64,000 nucleotides of DNA, from assembly GCF_900156375.1 (NCBI RefSeq), contig NZ_FTNK01000013.1:1-64000 (forward strand), read 5' to 3'. Source of the stretch: Paenibacillus macquariensis (GTDB lineage: Bacteria; Bacillota; Bacilli; Paenibacillales; Paenibacillaceae). The translations under genes were made by a program, and so were the position numbers. The notes beneath the pieces are model-generated. The model was not told where the DNA came from, searched no databases, and saw only the letters and a list, made by a program, of their open reading frames with translations. Below, piece after piece: positions 24,480-34,423 of the stretch (within the stretch, counting starts at the first letter, position 1; each line of letters opens with the position of its first letter).

Positions 24480-24887
24480 ATGAATCAAGAAGAAAAAAAC
24501 TATCCAGTTCAAAGTAATGGTACATTCTTTAAGGGAGCATTGATTGGTGGATTAATCGGTGCAGCAGCAGCTCTATTATTTGCACCTAAACCAGGTAATC
24601 AACTACGTGAAGATCTAAGCGAGAAATTATCTCTTGTTACCGATAAGACAAAGGAAGTTGCTTGTGCTGTGACAGATAAGGCATCTGAAATCGCTAAGAA
24701 TGTCTCCACCAAATCTACTGACGTAGCTAACATTGTTGTTGAAGGTACAACGAACATCGTAGACACAGTAAAGAGTTCCGTTTCTGATGTATCAGAAGAA
24801 TTAGCAAATGCTTCTAATGCAATCAAAGATTCTTCTACTGAAGCAGCCCATAATGTTCAAAAAGAACTGAACGAAACCAAACTTTAA
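24480..24887 (+). CDS. YtxH domain-containing stress protein
   Basis: 135 aa. A single membrane segment with the YtxH signature FFKGALIGGLIGAAAALLFAPKPG lies at residues 18-42. A long low-complexity amphipathic helix follows (K/A/V/S/D-rich, about 45-135) with LEA-like 11-residue periodicity. B. subtilis YtxH is a SigB-dependent stress protein. GAGGAG precedes the ATG. Downstream is a stem-loop without a T-run. Confidence 0.85.
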   Translation: MNQEEKNYPVQSNGTFFKGALIGGLIGAAAALLFAPKPGNQLREDLSEKLSLVTDKTKEVACAVTDKASEIAKNVSTKSTDVANIVVEGTTNIVDTVKSSVSDVSEELANASNAIKDSSTEAAHNVQKELNETKL

Positions 24888-24896
24888 GCCGTTCGT

Positions 24897-24935
24897 TCTC
24901 ACAAATAGCCGGCTTTCAAAGCTGGCTATTTGTGC
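24897..24935 (+). other. hairpin after the ytxH-like gene
   Basis: CACAAATAGCC / GGCTATTTGTG arms with a 10-14 nt apical region. No T-tract follows (CGTCAACC), so it is more likely an mRNA-stabilising or processing stem than a terminator; the next gene may be read from the same transcript. Confidence 0.5.
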
Positions 24936-24990
24936 GTCAACCGGCCCGGTATTCGGTTAAGCTCTTATGTGTGAAAGTGAGGATGGTACG

Positions 24991-25311
24991 ATGACGAAAA
25001 TTAGAAATTATGATATCGATGAGCATCCTTTCGAGCTCAGACATGAAGTAAAACATCTTAATTCTCGGCTTGACCAAATTGCCAATATGCTTGATAAAGC
25101 TGAATTCAAAGACATTATTGAGAACTATACCAACCCCAAGAAAAGAATTATTACGAACTTCACCGCAGGTCTATCCCGCGGCCTTGGTTTATCCGTAGGG
25201 ACCTTTGTTGTACTCGGAGTTCTTGGGTTTATCTTGAGTGTCTTCGTTGATATGCCTCTGATAGGTAAATACCTGGGCGACCTACAGAAATACATCGACG
25301 CATATAAATGA
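24991..25311 (+). CDS. DUF5665 membrane protein
   Basis: 106 aa from the ATG at 24991 (MTKIRNYD), which has GAGG eight bases upstream; a longer frame from 24967 lacks a site. The N-terminal coiled-coil-like half (LRHEVKHLNSRLDQIANMLDKAEF) leads into YTNPKKRIITNFTAGLSRGLGLSVGTFVVLGVLGFIL, the DUF5665 hallmark, with one to two membrane helices. Function unknown. It follows the two stress membrane proteins on the same strand. Confidence 0.75.
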   Translation: MTKIRNYDIDEHPFELRHEVKHLNSRLDQIANMLDKAEFKDIIENYTNPKKRIITNFTAGLSRGLGLSVGTFVVLGVLGFILSVFVDMPLIGKYLGDLQKYIDAYK

Positions 25312-25332
25312 ACTTATTTATATCCATATCCA

Positions 25333-25388
25333 ATAAGAAATGGCCTGAAGAAATCCTTACGAAAGGAATCTTCAGGCCATTTCTTATC
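25333..25388. terminator. bidirectional terminator
   Basis: A stem of about 19 bp (ATAAGAAATGGCCTGAAGA with its complement) and an inner CCTT/AAGG pairing, between the DUF5665 gene and the convergent corA-like gene. Confidence 0.85.
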
Positions 25389-25404
25389 ATCATTTCAAGT
25401 CAAC

Positions 25405-26394
25405 CTACACATGTTTGTCCCTTGAATTTGTCTTAAGTAGATCACCCGTCCATCCCTTCTTCCGCATCCATAAGTACATGACTGTGGTTGTTAATCCTAT
25501 CATGGCAATCATCCCCGCAAACCCCCATGGGATTGTTGAGAATGGAATGGTATCGAAGTTCATTCCCCAGATGGCTCCAATCACAGAGGCTGGCATAAAT
25601 ACGGCTGTCAATATCGTTAACGTCTTCATGATCTCATTCCCTCGAAAGGCAGAAACGGCGTTATCAATCGAAATTAGAGTATCTATTTCTTTATTGTAAT
25701 GTACAAATAAACGCTCCATCCTATCTACTCGATAGAATAACTGATTATAAAGTCGATTATCTTTGATCTCCTCATAATATGCCTCTTTAGAGGCTACAAC
25801 TAATTCCTGAAAAGAAATAAATAGATTATTCCAAAAAAGCAATTCATATCGCGAATCTAAAATCTCATCCATTAAATAGCGATGATTATTTCTTTCCATT
25901 TGATGTTCTAACTCACGTAAATCACATTCAAATACATCCATCCCTTGATGAAGATAATGAAGGACCGTCCGAGCTATGACAAATAAACCCTCTATGGCAT
26001 GCTGACATTGTTGCAACATCATCATTCGGTTCTCCTTATTCATTTCCTCCCAAGTATGGTTATCCAAATTAATCGTGATAAGGGTATTCTCGAACACAAA
26101 GTAATGAAATCGTTCCACTTCACGTTTATTATGTTTATTATTTTGTTTTGTTGAATTCATCGCATATTCTATCGTTCCAAATATACTCGAATTCTTACCA
26201 TCGGGAAATCGAACGCTTATGTAATTAGATTTAAGGTGTGGAAGTAAATCAAGCCACTCCACTGCATGAGGATGATCCACCCGTAGCTTCTCAATTTCAG
26301 GTGATAACCAATCATCCACTACTAGATCATGCCACTGCCAATCACTCGGCAAAGACAGCAAGTTAGACGGCCTCTTACTGAGTTCATTCTTCAA
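25405..26394 (-). CDS. corA: CorA-family divalent cation transporter
   Basis: 329 aa. A large cytosolic N-terminal domain (1-265) with a long helix precedes two C-terminal membrane helices. The selectivity motif GMN is at about residues 277-279 (IWGMNFDTIP), followed by the basic tail YLWMRKKGW. CorA pentamers carry Mg2+, Co2+ or, in some homologues, Zn2+ efflux. It lies downstream of sigB on the same strand, but about 140 bp away and with no shared overlap. Confidence 0.9.
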   Translation of the reverse strand: MKNELSKRPSNLLSLPSDWQWHDLVVDDWLSPEIEKLRVDHPHAVEWLDLLPHLKSNYISVRFPDGKNSSIFGTIEYAMNSTKQNNKHNKREVERFHYFVFENTLITINLDNHTWEEMNKENRMMMLQQCQHAIEGLFVIARTVLHYLHQGMDVFECDLRELEHQMERNNHRYLMDEILDSRYELLFWNNLFISFQELVVASKEAYYEEIKDNRLYNQLFYRVDRMERLFVHYNKEIDTLISIDNAVSAFRGNEIMKTLTILTAVFMPASVIGAIWGMNFDTIPFSTIPWGFAGMIAMIGLTTTVMYLWMRKKGWTGDLLKTNSRDKHV

Positions 26395-26535
26395 GTGAAG
26401 TCCTCCTTTTATCTATATTTTTTGTCTCCCCGTAGCAAAAAGGACACGCTTCTCATTCTTCCGAGAGAATATCAGCGTGTCCTGACGAAGGTACGGTTCA
26501 TCTGTGTCTTGTATTGTTGCTTCATAAAGTTCCTT

Positions 26536-27306
26536 TTATAAAGAAGAATTAGTAATGATTTCTTTTAACTTCTCCGTGGCCTTCTTTTGAATCCTCGACA
26601 CACTCATTTGAGATATACCTAACTTCTGAGCAATCGCGCGTTGTGATTCACCATCTTGGAAGGCGAATAATAATACTTGTTGTTCCTGTTCCTTAAGTTG
26701 ACTTAAAGCCTGCTGTAAATCCATACGTTTCTCAAGTGAATCGTAATCATTGACATCGGAGCTAATGAGTTCACCCAAGGTTGTTCCTGAATCCTCCTGT
26801 GAAAGCGGTGTGTCCAATGAAACATAATGATAACATTCACGTCCTGCTAACACTTCTATAGTCTCTTCTTCCGTGAGCTCCAAGTATTCGGCAATTTCTC
26901 GAACATTGGGGGAGCGTTCTAACTTGATGTTTAATTCATCAATAGCACGTTGAACGAGAGCACCCTTTTCCTTAATTCTTCGCGGGACTTGAATATACCA
27001 AGATTTATCTCGCAGATAGTTCTTCATATGACCAATGATACTCTTCATAGCATAAGGCTCAAATGGAATCCCTAGACTAATATCATATTGGTTAAGTAGA
27101 CGAATCAGAGCCATCTGACCTACTTGATATAAATCCTCATACAGATCAGGACGGTTACGAGATATCTTTCCCGTTGCCATCTTTACCATTGGCTTGAATT
27201 TCTTTATAAGTACGGTCGCGATTTCATTATCTTGTGTCTGTTGGTATTCCCAGATCAGACTCACTACCTCATTCATGGACTCGGGGGGAGTCACATTGTC
27301 ACTCAT
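26536..27306 (-). CDS. sigB: general stress RNA polymerase sigma factor SigB
   Basis: 256 aa group-3 sigma factor. Region 2 (PDLYEDLYQVGQMALIRLLNQYD, about 58-80), region 3 (PRRIKEKGALVQRAIDEL) and region 4 (QQVLLFAFQDGESQRAIAQKLGISQMSVSRIQKKA, about 212-246) are all present. It directly follows rsbW with a 4-bp overlap (ATGA), which identifies it as SigB rather than SigF or SigG. In the family it is held inactive by RsbW and released when RsbV is dephosphorylated. Confidence 0.93.
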   Translation of the reverse strand: MSDNVTPPESMNEVVSLIWEYQQTQDNEIATVLIKKFKPMVKMATGKISRNRPDLYEDLYQVGQMALIRLLNQYDISLGIPFEPYAMKSIIGHMKNYLRDKSWYIQVPRRIKEKGALVQRAIDELNIKLERSPNVREIAEYLELTEEETIEVLAGRECYHYVSLDTPLSQEDSGTTLGELISSDVNDYDSLEKRMDLQQALSQLKEQEQQVLLFAFQDGESQRAIAQKLGISQMSVSRIQKKATEKLKEIITNSSL

Positions 27307-27758
27307 ACCGTTTCCTCGCTTCTCATGATGCGTTTCGTAAGCACTACTTTAGTGCCACAACCCGCTTGACTTTCTACGCGCACATCATCCATTAGCGCCT
27401 GCATTAGATAAAACCCAAGGCCTCCAATTTGTACGTCATCCAACTCTTTATCATGTAACGTATTACCTTCACCTTGAGCGGTTAGATTGTCAAAGCTCTC
27501 CCCTTCATCCTTAACAGTAATAGATAATAAATCGCCGTTTATTTCAAAAGTAACTTCTACAGTCCCGTCTTCCTGTCCATAAGCATATAGAACAGAGTTG
27601 TTACAAGCTTCTGACACAGCTACCTTCATATCCTCGATATCCTCATAGGAAAAACCCATTTTAGAGGCAATACCATACAAATTCAATCTTACAATATCTA
27701 CATAATCAGCACTGGCAGGTAATGAAATTACCACTTTCTGAACTGCTTCACCATTCAT
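27303..27758 (-). CDS. rsbW: anti-sigma-B factor / serine kinase RsbW
   Basis: 151 aa GHKL-fold ATPase. N-box DMKVAVSEACNNSVLYAY (about 43-60), G1 box VKDEGESF (about 83-90) and G2 GGLGFYLMQALMD (about 112-124). It binds SigB and phosphorylates RsbV on serine. It sits between rsbV (21 bp upstream) and sigB (4-bp overlap), the usual partner order. Confidence 0.93.
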   Translation of the reverse strand: MNGEAVQKVVISLPASADYVDIVRLNLYGIASKMGFSYEDIEDMKVAVSEACNNSVLYAYGQEDGTVEVTFEINGDLLSITVKDEGESFDNLTAQGEGNTLHDKELDDVQIGGLGFYLMQALMDDVRVESQAGCGTKVVLTKRIMRSEETV

Positions 27759-27779
27759 TTATCTTCCGACCCTTTCCTA

Positions 27780-28121
27780 TTAGGAATTCTCTTTCGTTGC
27801 AAAGAACTTAGAAATACCCGTCATATCAAATAACTTCTGAATTTGGGAAGGAACATCTTCCACAAGAAACTGTGAACCCATACCATGTCGTGCTTTTAAT
27901 ATAGATAATAAAATGCCAATACCTGTACTATCGATATACTTCAAATTCTTCAAATTGATAATAAGATCATGATTGGAATCCTCAACTATTGGCTTCATCA
28001 TTAAGCGAAATTCAGGAGCTACAGACAAATCCAGCTCTCCAGAAAGGACAACAGTGATTGTTCCATCGGTCGATTCCGTTGTAGCATTAAACTTCTCGTT
28101 CTTATTTGTATTCATAGACAC
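27780..28121 (-). CDS. rsbV: anti-anti-sigma factor RsbV
   Basis: 113 aa STAS-domain protein. The phosphorylatable serine lies in LKYIDSTGIGILLS (Ser at about residue 60), and GELDLSVAPEF near residue 30 is also typical. Unphosphorylated RsbV captures RsbW and frees SigB; the phosphatase is expected to be the RsbY-like protein upstream. First gene of rsbVW-sigB, directly behind a SigB-type promoter. Confidence 0.93.
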   Translation of the reverse strand: MSMNTNKNEKFNATTESTDGTITVVLSGELDLSVAPEFRLMMKPIVEDSNHDLIINLKNLKYIDSTGIGILLSILKARHGMGSQFLVEDVPSQIQKLFDMTGISKFFATKENS

Positions 28122-28155
28122 TCTCTCCCGAATTTGTTTTGACTACCAATATTCA

Positions 28156-28181
28156 TAACCCTTATTCATCATGTTTGAAAC
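28156..28181 (-). promoter_or_regulatory. SigB-type promoter of rsbVW-sigB
   Basis: Minus-strand GTTTCA (28176-28181), 14-bp spacer, GGGTTA (28156-28161), 35 bp upstream of rsbV. This fits the SigB consensus GTTTAA-N12-15-GGGTAT and implies positive autoregulation, as in Bacillus. Confidence 0.75.
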
Positions 28182-28195
28182 AAATTACTTAAAAA

Positions 28196-29827
28196 TCATT
28201 TCAGATAGAGCGACAATGTTTGTTCTACATGATTCATTTGTACTGGTTTACTGATATAATTGTCCATCCCTGCCTCAGAACATCGCAGTTCAATGCCCTC
28301 TATCACATTCGCTGTCATTGCGATAATAATCGGTTGCGTATCCGTTAATGACATCAATTCACGTATCATTGCTGTCGCTTCTAACCCATCCATCACAGGC
28401 ATGTGTAAGTCCATGAATATAATGTCATATCCTTTATGATTCTTGACCATATCAACTGCCTGCAATCCGTCTATCGCTATATCGGCAGACAGCCCCATCT
28501 TGTAGAGCATACTTACCATCAGTTTTCGGTTCACGGGATGATCGTCTACGATGAGAACGCTAGCTTCTAATTGCTCTTTTCTAGTGACAGGCAGACCTAG
28601 ATTATCTGCAAAGCATGATTTACGTTCCTCATCATTCAGATAGCGAACTATTATACTGAATATAAAGGTAGCGCCCTCCTCATCCATCAATTCAGCATGA
28701 ATTTCTCCACCCATAATCTCAACCATTGATTTGCATATAGCAAGGCCCAATCCGGTACCCCCATACTTACGGTTCATGGAAGAATCCAATTGAGAAAAAG
28801 GGATGAACAATTGATCTATTTTGTCATTGGAGAGTCCAATACCGGTATCTTTCACTGTAAATTCAAGTGTGAGGTGTTCTTGATCGCTCTCTTGAAGAGA
28901 CACGACAAGGTATACCCCACCCTCACTTGTGAATTTTATAGCATTCGAAATCAAGTTAATAAGAACTTGGCGAAGTCGGTTCATGTCTCCATACACCACT
29001 TGTGGAATATCTTCATCCACAAAGTAAACCAACTCCAAATTTTTCTTACTTGCTTCCATAGCCATAAGACTAAATACCTCTTGAACACAAGCCTGTACCT
29101 CAAATGGGTATTCCTCAAGTTCCATCTTCCCGGATTCCATTTTGGTGAAATCTAAGATGTCATTAATCACAGTAACAAGCGCATCTGCGCTCTTACGTAT
29201 AATTTCAGAATATTCCTTCTGCTCATCTTGTAGCTCAGTCTCCATTAGAAGATCAATCATACCAATAACACCATTCATCGGTGTCCGGATTTCATGACTC
29301 ATCATCGCTAAGAACTCAGTCTTTGCATTTGCAGCAATTTCTGCAGCTTCCTTCGCCACAACAAGTTCATAATTCATTTTCTCTAATTCACGTGTCTTCT
29401 GTTGAAGTAACATCGATTGAGTCTTAAGTTTCTTATTAGTTACATACATCTCCACAAATCCATCGACCTTAGACTTCAGAATTTGCGGAATAAATGGTTT
29501 AACCATATAATCAATAGCTCCAGCTGAGTAACCCGCAAAAAGATGTTCCGCCTCTTTACTATTCGCTGAAATAAATATGATGGGAATATCTTTCGACTTA
29601 TCTCTTGCTTTAATTAATTTAGCGGTTTCAATTCCGTCCAATCCAGGCATTTGCACATCCATAATAATCACAGCAAATTCATTCTTCAAAAGGCATCTCA
29701 GTGCCTCTTCCCCGGAAGTTGCCTTTTTAAGATGATATTGTTCACTTTCAAGGACAGCCTCGAGCGCAAGTAAATTTTCTGGTCGGTCATCTACCAAAAG
29801 GATATGAATGGGTTCGAGAAACCCCAT
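28196..29827 (-). CDS. REC-histidine kinase-REC hybrid protein of the SigB module
   Basis: About 543 aa from the ATG at 29827, preceded by GGAAGTGG. A TTG at 29848 overlapping the cheR stop is the alternative. Order: REC (1-125, phospho-Asp in VIIMDVQMPGLDG), coiled coil (130-170), HisKA with H at about 179 (MMSHEIRTPMNG), HATPase_c (280-395, GTGLGLAICK), C-terminal REC (425-540, IIFMDLHMPVMDG). No membrane segment, so it is a cytosolic phosphorelay element. It follows the CheR gene and precedes rsbV; I infer that it feeds the same SigB pathway. Confidence 0.85.
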   Translation of the reverse strand: MGFLEPIHILLVDDRPENLLALEAVLESEQYHLKKATSGEEALRCLLKNEFAVIIMDVQMPGLDGIETAKLIKARDKSKDIPIIFISANSKEAEHLFAGYSAGAIDYMVKPFIPQILKSKVDGFVEMYVTNKKLKTQSMLLQQKTRELEKMNYELVVAKEAAEIAANAKTEFLAMMSHEIRTPMNGVIGMIDLLMETELQDEQKEYSEIIRKSADALVTVINDILDFTKMESGKMELEEYPFEVQACVQEVFSLMAMEASKKNLELVYFVDEDIPQVVYGDMNRLRQVLINLISNAIKFTSEGGVYLVVSLQESDQEHLTLEFTVKDTGIGLSNDKIDQLFIPFSQLDSSMNRKYGGTGLGLAICKSMVEIMGGEIHAELMDEEGATFIFSIIVRYLNDEERKSCFADNLGLPVTRKEQLEASVLIVDDHPVNRKLMVSMLYKMGLSADIAIDGLQAVDMVKNHKGYDIIFMDLHMPVMDGLEATAMIRELMSLTDTQPIIIAMTANVIEGIELRCSEAGMDNYISKPVQMNHVEQTLSLYLK

Positions 29828-29844
29828 GTTTTCCACTTCCGTTC

Positions 29845-30714
29845 TCAATTTATTTTACGATATATTTTTTCCACTCGATCTAGTGGTTCATATAAACTTC
29901 CATAGTTCGTATGTTGAATTGATTCCTTCGAACCCAATATTAGAACCCCAAAACGACTCAAACTCTCGTGAAATAACTCATGAACATGATCACGAAGCTT
30001 ATCATTGAAGTATATCATCACATTTCGGCATAAAATAACGTTAAATTCATTAAATGATCGATCCGTTGCTAGATTATGTTCTGCAAAAATCATATTTTTC
30101 TGTAAAAAAGGTTTGAAAATAACCGAATTGTACTTCGCTGTATAGTATTCGGAAAATGAACGGGACCCACCCGCTTTTATATAATTCTTCGTATACAACT
30201 TCATTTTCTCAATTCCGAATATGCCACTCTGCGCTTGCTTTAACGATTGGCTATTCATATCTGTTGCATAAATACGTGTCTTATCATATAGACCTTCCTC
30301 ATACAAAAGAATAGCCATAGAATATACTTCTTCACCCGTGGAACATCCCGCATGCCAAATCCGAATATATGGATAGGTTCGAAGAATTGGAACCACATTT
30401 TCTCGGAATGACTTAAATAGTTCAGGATCCCTGAACATCTCTGTAACAGGAATAGATATATTATGGACTAAACGATCAAACGTTAAGCGGTCATGGAGAA
30501 CTTTCTCTTGAAGAGAAGAAATATTTCGAAAGTTATTCATCTTGATGAAATTCCATATTCTCCTCTTTAAAGAAGCCTGTGCGTAATTCCTGAAATCGTG
30601 CCCGTACATACGGTGCATCCCATCCAACAACAGCTCGAGTTCAATGTGCTCTCTTTCAGAGTCTACCGAGTTCACTAGTGAATGCTCATCCTCAGGACTA
30701 TTCCACGAAGTCAT
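29845..30714 (-). CDS. rsbM: CheR-type methyltransferase, RsbM-like
   Basis: 289 aa. CheR N-terminal helical domain (30-95: YGHDFRNYAQASLKRRIWNFI) and SAM-binding domain with WHAGCSTGEEVYSMAILL (about 130-147), ATDMNSQSL and NVILCRNVMIYF (about 225-236). CheR normally methylates chemoreceptor glutamates. Here no che genes are nearby and it lies 22 bp after a giant hybrid kinase. That matches the B. cereus RsbM/RsbK pair, in which RsbM methylates the kinase to damp SigB activation (recalled). Specific assignment is by context. Confidence 0.82.
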   Translation of the reverse strand: MTSWNSPEDEHSLVNSVDSEREHIELELLLDGMHRMYGHDFRNYAQASLKRRIWNFIKMNNFRNISSLQEKVLHDRLTFDRLVHNISIPVTEMFRDPELFKSFRENVVPILRTYPYIRIWHAGCSTGEEVYSMAILLYEEGLYDKTRIYATDMNSQSLKQAQSGIFGIEKMKLYTKNYIKAGGSRSFSEYYTAKYNSVIFKPFLQKNMIFAEHNLATDRSFNEFNVILCRNVMIYFNDKLRDHVHELFHESLSRFGVLILGSKESIQHTNYGSLYEPLDRVEKIYRKIN

Positions 30715-30736
30715 TACATTACCTACTCTCTTGTTA

Positions 30737-33700
30737 TTACGAATACAACCATACGCGCATTAATGATAGTAGTTGTTCGGTTTGTATCGGTTTTTTCACA
30801 TAATCGGAGGCTCCTGCTTCAATACATTTAGAACGATCCTCTTTCATCGCTTTCGCCGTTAGCGCAATAATAGGCAGCCTTTGGAATTCCGGGATTTGCC
30901 TGATCTGACGCATAGCCTCATATCCATCCATTTCTGGCATCATCATATCCATTAAGATGAGATCAAAGTCAGGTTGTTTCTCTAGTATGTCCAGAGCATC
31001 TCTTCCATTCTCGGCAAATACAACTTCCATATGGTAACTTTCCAGTACGCTAGATAGCGCAAAGACGTTGCGTATATCATCATCTACGAGTAATATCTTT
31101 TTATTCTCAAATAGGGTCTCTTTATTGTGGAGTTTTTGTAATATTTCGCGTTTATCCTCTGGTAAGTTAGCTTCGACCCGATGTAAGAACAATGTTGTCT
31201 CGTCTAGCAATCTTTCCGGGGATCGCACATCTTTAATAATAATAGACTCTGTATACTTCCGTAGGATCATTTCTTCCTGATGATTTAATTCCTTACCCGT
31301 ATAAATAATAATAGGAAGATCTGCTAATTGTTTATCATCTCGAATCTGATCAAGAAGTTCAAACCCGGTCATGTCCGTCAGCATTAAATCTAACACCATA
31401 CAATCGTATTTTTGTTTACGAAGTTCTTGTAGCGCCTCTTTACCGGATGACGCAGCCGTAATCGATACATCGTCATGATCAATAAATTCAATAATAGCAT
31501 TACGCTGTATTTGGTCATCCTCGACGATCAATAAATGTTTCAGGGAATTCTCCGTATATGATTCAATATACGAAAAGGCCTTTTCAAGAGAATCTTTAGA
31601 AGAGGGCTTCTGAAGATATGCAATCGCGCCCATCCTTAATCCCTGCTTCACATCATCCACAACAGATACGATATGAACCGGAATGTGTCGCGTTAATGCA
31701 GAATTCTTCAATACACCTAGTATTGACCATCCATCCATCACAGGAAGTTGAATATCTAGAATAATAGCGCTAGGAAGGTATTGTTGTGCCATCTTTAAAC
31801 CTAAATCTCCCTGTGTCGCAAGTAACGTCTTAAACCCTCGATCTCGTGCCATCTCCAGTAGTATTCCTGCAAACTTCACGTCATCTTCAATAATAAGCAG
31901 GACCTTATCCTGTTCTTCAATTAAGTCGCGATCATCTTGTAAAGGAGCTATCGTCACTTCCTTCAGTTCAACCTTCATGTTGCTCATGAAATCTGTATCA
32001 ATTCGATGGATTCTGCTAGTAATGAATGGCTCAGAATGAGAAGCAGCCGCTTCCTTTTCCCCTGAAAATACTTCACTAGAGGAATCTATCGGAAGATACA
32101 ATGTGAAACAACTTCCTTTACTCTCCTTCGACTCAACATCAACGTAGCCCCCAAGAAGACCCGCAAGCTCACGGCTAATAGAGAGTCCTAATCCAGTCCC
32201 CCCATATTTACGGCTAGTTGTCCCATCCACCTGTTGAAACGCTTCAAATATCAGTCCTAATTTATCTTGTGGAATCCCAATTCCGGTATCTTTCACAGAT
32301 AGAGCAATATATTCTCCATCCTTCTTAAGCGCATTAGGAAGTTCACTTGCTAGTACTCGATTCATACTAAAGTTAATATAGCCGCTACTTGTAAATTTAA
32401 TAGCATTTGTAAACAAATTCCGTAGAATCTGTTTCACTCGATGTTCATCTGTCAAGATTTCTTCAGGTAGTTCATCTCCATATTGAACATTGAGCGCGAT
32501 TTGACGTTTATCAGCTATTGGCGTGAAATTCTGTTGAACAAATACTTCTAAGTCCTTGATCTTTAACATTTCCTGATTAATTTCCATTTTACCCGCATCG
32601 ACTTTGGATAAATCTAGAATTTCATCAATCATTTTCAGCAAATCTGCACCCGACATATAAATGGTCTGGGCGTACTCTATTTGCTTAGTCGTTAAATTAT
32701 CTCCTTTATTCTCAGTCAACAACTGCGACAAGATAAGAAGACTGTTAAGAGGCGTACGTAACTCATGGGACATATTAGCTAGAAATTCTGATTTGTATTT
32801 ACTAGTAATAGCAAGCTGTACGGCTTGTTGTTCCAATTGAGCGCTCGTTTTCCCAATTTGGTAATTCTTCTCTTCCAACTCTTGCATCTGCTCTTCCATC
32901 GTACGTGACTTAGCAATCAATTCTATATTAAATTGTTCAAGCTCTTCTTGTTGGCTCTGCAATTGTCCTTCAGACCTCTTGAGCGCTGTTGTCTGCTCTT
33001 CTAAATGTTCATTAGAACGACGTAACTCTTCTTGCTGTGTCTGTAATTCCTCTGATTGACACTGTAATTCTTCCGTCAAAGCCTGTGATTCTCGTAACAA
33101 TTCTTCTACATTAAGTCGACGTCGAATATTATTGAGGATAATACCTAGGTTACCTGTAAGTTGGGACATTAATTGTCTCTGCAAAGAAGTGAATTGTCCC
33201 AAGGATGCGACTTCTACTACACCTAATAGTTCATCTTCAAAGAGCACTGGATAGATCATTAGACTTCTAGGTGATGTATCTCCAAGTCCAGATTGAATAG
33301 ATAGATACTGATCTGGGATTTCTTTAATATGGATCGGTTTCTTATCCAATGCACACTGTCCTACTAGTCCTTCCCCAATATCAATATAATCTTTCGTCAT
33401 TACATTTACAGAGCCAGCGTATGCCCCATATTGGAATAGACGATTAGGTCGTTTGTCATCTCCCTGAATATACACTGCGCCATAATGAGCTCCCAAGACG
33501 GGTGTGAATTCATTAATAAAGGTTTGAGAAATCTGTTCCAAAGAATTGACACCACGAAGTAGCTCTGTCACTTGACTTGTATGAGAATTAAGCCAATTCT
33601 GATCCTTCTGAGCTTCTAGATAACTCTTTTCCAATTCCTGTTGTTTCTCAATATCCTCAGCCATTTGTATGAATACCCGTGCCACATCACCAATCTCATC

Positions 33701-34423
33701 CTTAGAAGTTACTTTCAGACGTCGAATGGTTCTTATATGACCTTTACCGAAGCTCTTGATCATCATATTAACGGTATTAAGTCCTTTAGTAATGCTCGGG
33801 ATAATCCACATAATAATACCCAAACCTAACATCAGTCCTACAACCATAATAATCGTCGTTATTTGAATAGAACGGTTGTATTCAGCATTCGCATTTTTTG
33901 TTGCTTCGTCAACCATTCGATCCTGATACGTAGCCAACACATTTAGACTTTCTAATGCTTCCAGTTGTGTTGGCAGTCCCGTGTTATCTCGATACGCAAT
34001 GGCTTCCTCTTTCATCCCCTTGGATAATAACACCATTTCTTTATCTAGATAAGAATCAAATTGAGCCCAAGCCAATTGTACCCGGTCTAACATTTGTTTC
34101 TCTTCAATACTGTTATTACTATTTACCATTACCTTCAGGTAATTCTCCGCATCCGTAATCGATGTATTTATATTTTGTTGATCTTTTACACTCGGAGCGG
34201 CATTCTTATCCTCATTAAGGAGTAGGTTCGCCATAAACCGGGATACCTTATTAACTTCACCACGCATCCCAGTTGAGCTCCGTACCTTAATATATCTATC
34301 CTCATAGACATTATTAAATTGCTTATTCATATAATCTAGACGGTCGTATCCAACCATTGTCAATAGGAGTAAGAGAAGCATCATAGAGCTAAATCCAAGC
34401 AATAGCTTTGTTTTTAATTTCAT
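30737..34423 (-). CDS. rsbK: giant membrane hybrid histidine kinase, RsbK-like
   Basis: 1228 aa. Two membrane helices (about 7-27 and 189-211) bracket an extracytoplasmic helical sensor. HAMP (212-262), GAF (290-430), a Gln/Glu-rich coiled coil (435-540), HisKA with H at about 553 (NMSHELRTPLN), HATPase_c to about 775, then three REC domains (about 844-955, 963-1080, 1113-1225), each with its phospho-Asp. It overlaps the phosphatase gene upstream by 4 bp. Layout and neighbours fit B. cereus RsbK, which activates SigB through RsbY. Three receivers is a large number for this type. The long coiled coil is a plausible methylation target for the adjacent CheR. Confidence 0.85.
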   Translation of the reverse strand: MKLKTKLLLGFSSMMLLLLLLTMVGYDRLDYMNKQFNNVYEDRYIKVRSSTGMRGEVNKVSRFMANLLLNEDKNAAPSVKDQQNINTSITDAENYLKVMVNSNNSIEEKQMLDRVQLAWAQFDSYLDKEMVLLSKGMKEEAIAYRDNTGLPTQLEALESLNVLATYQDRMVDEATKNANAEYNRSIQITTIIMVVGLMLGLGIIMWIIPSITKGLNTVNMMIKSFGKGHIRTIRRLKVTSKDEIGDVARVFIQMAEDIEKQQELEKSYLEAQKDQNWLNSHTSQVTELLRGVNSLEQISQTFINEFTPVLGAHYGAVYIQGDDKRPNRLFQYGAYAGSVNVMTKDYIDIGEGLVGQCALDKKPIHIKEIPDQYLSIQSGLGDTSPRSLMIYPVLFEDELLGVVEVASLGQFTSLQRQLMSQLTGNLGIILNNIRRRLNVEELLRESQALTEELQCQSEELQTQQEELRRSNEHLEEQTTALKRSEGQLQSQQEELEQFNIELIAKSRTMEEQMQELEEKNYQIGKTSAQLEQQAVQLAITSKYKSEFLANMSHELRTPLNSLLILSQLLTENKGDNLTTKQIEYAQTIYMSGADLLKMIDEILDLSKVDAGKMEINQEMLKIKDLEVFVQQNFTPIADKRQIALNVQYGDELPEEILTDEHRVKQILRNLFTNAIKFTSSGYINFSMNRVLASELPNALKKDGEYIALSVKDTGIGIPQDKLGLIFEAFQQVDGTTSRKYGGTGLGLSISRELAGLLGGYVDVESKESKGSCFTLYLPIDSSSEVFSGEKEAAASHSEPFITSRIHRIDTDFMSNMKVELKEVTIAPLQDDRDLIEEQDKVLLIIEDDVKFAGILLEMARDRGFKTLLATQGDLGLKMAQQYLPSAIILDIQLPVMDGWSILGVLKNSALTRHIPVHIVSVVDDVKQGLRMGAIAYLQKPSSKDSLEKAFSYIESYTENSLKHLLIVEDDQIQRNAIIEFIDHDDVSITAASSGKEALQELRKQKYDCMVLDLMLTDMTGFELLDQIRDDKQLADLPIIIYTGKELNHQEEMILRKYTESIIIKDVRSPERLLDETTLFLHRVEANLPEDKREILQKLHNKETLFENKKILLVDDDIRNVFALSSVLESYHMEVVFAENGRDALDILEKQPDFDLILMDMMMPEMDGYEAMRQIRQIPEFQRLPIIALTAKAMKEDRSKCIEAGASDYVKKPIQTEQLLSLMRVWLYS

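Noticed and set aside
24897..24935. Intrinsic terminator after the ytxH-like gene
   Set aside because: A strong stem is present but no T-run follows on the plus strand.
29827..29848. TTG start overlapping the cheR-like stop for the REC-kinase-REC gene
   Set aside because: It offers coupling but has no ribosome site; the ATG at 29827 has GGAAGTGG at good spacing, so it is preferred, not proven.
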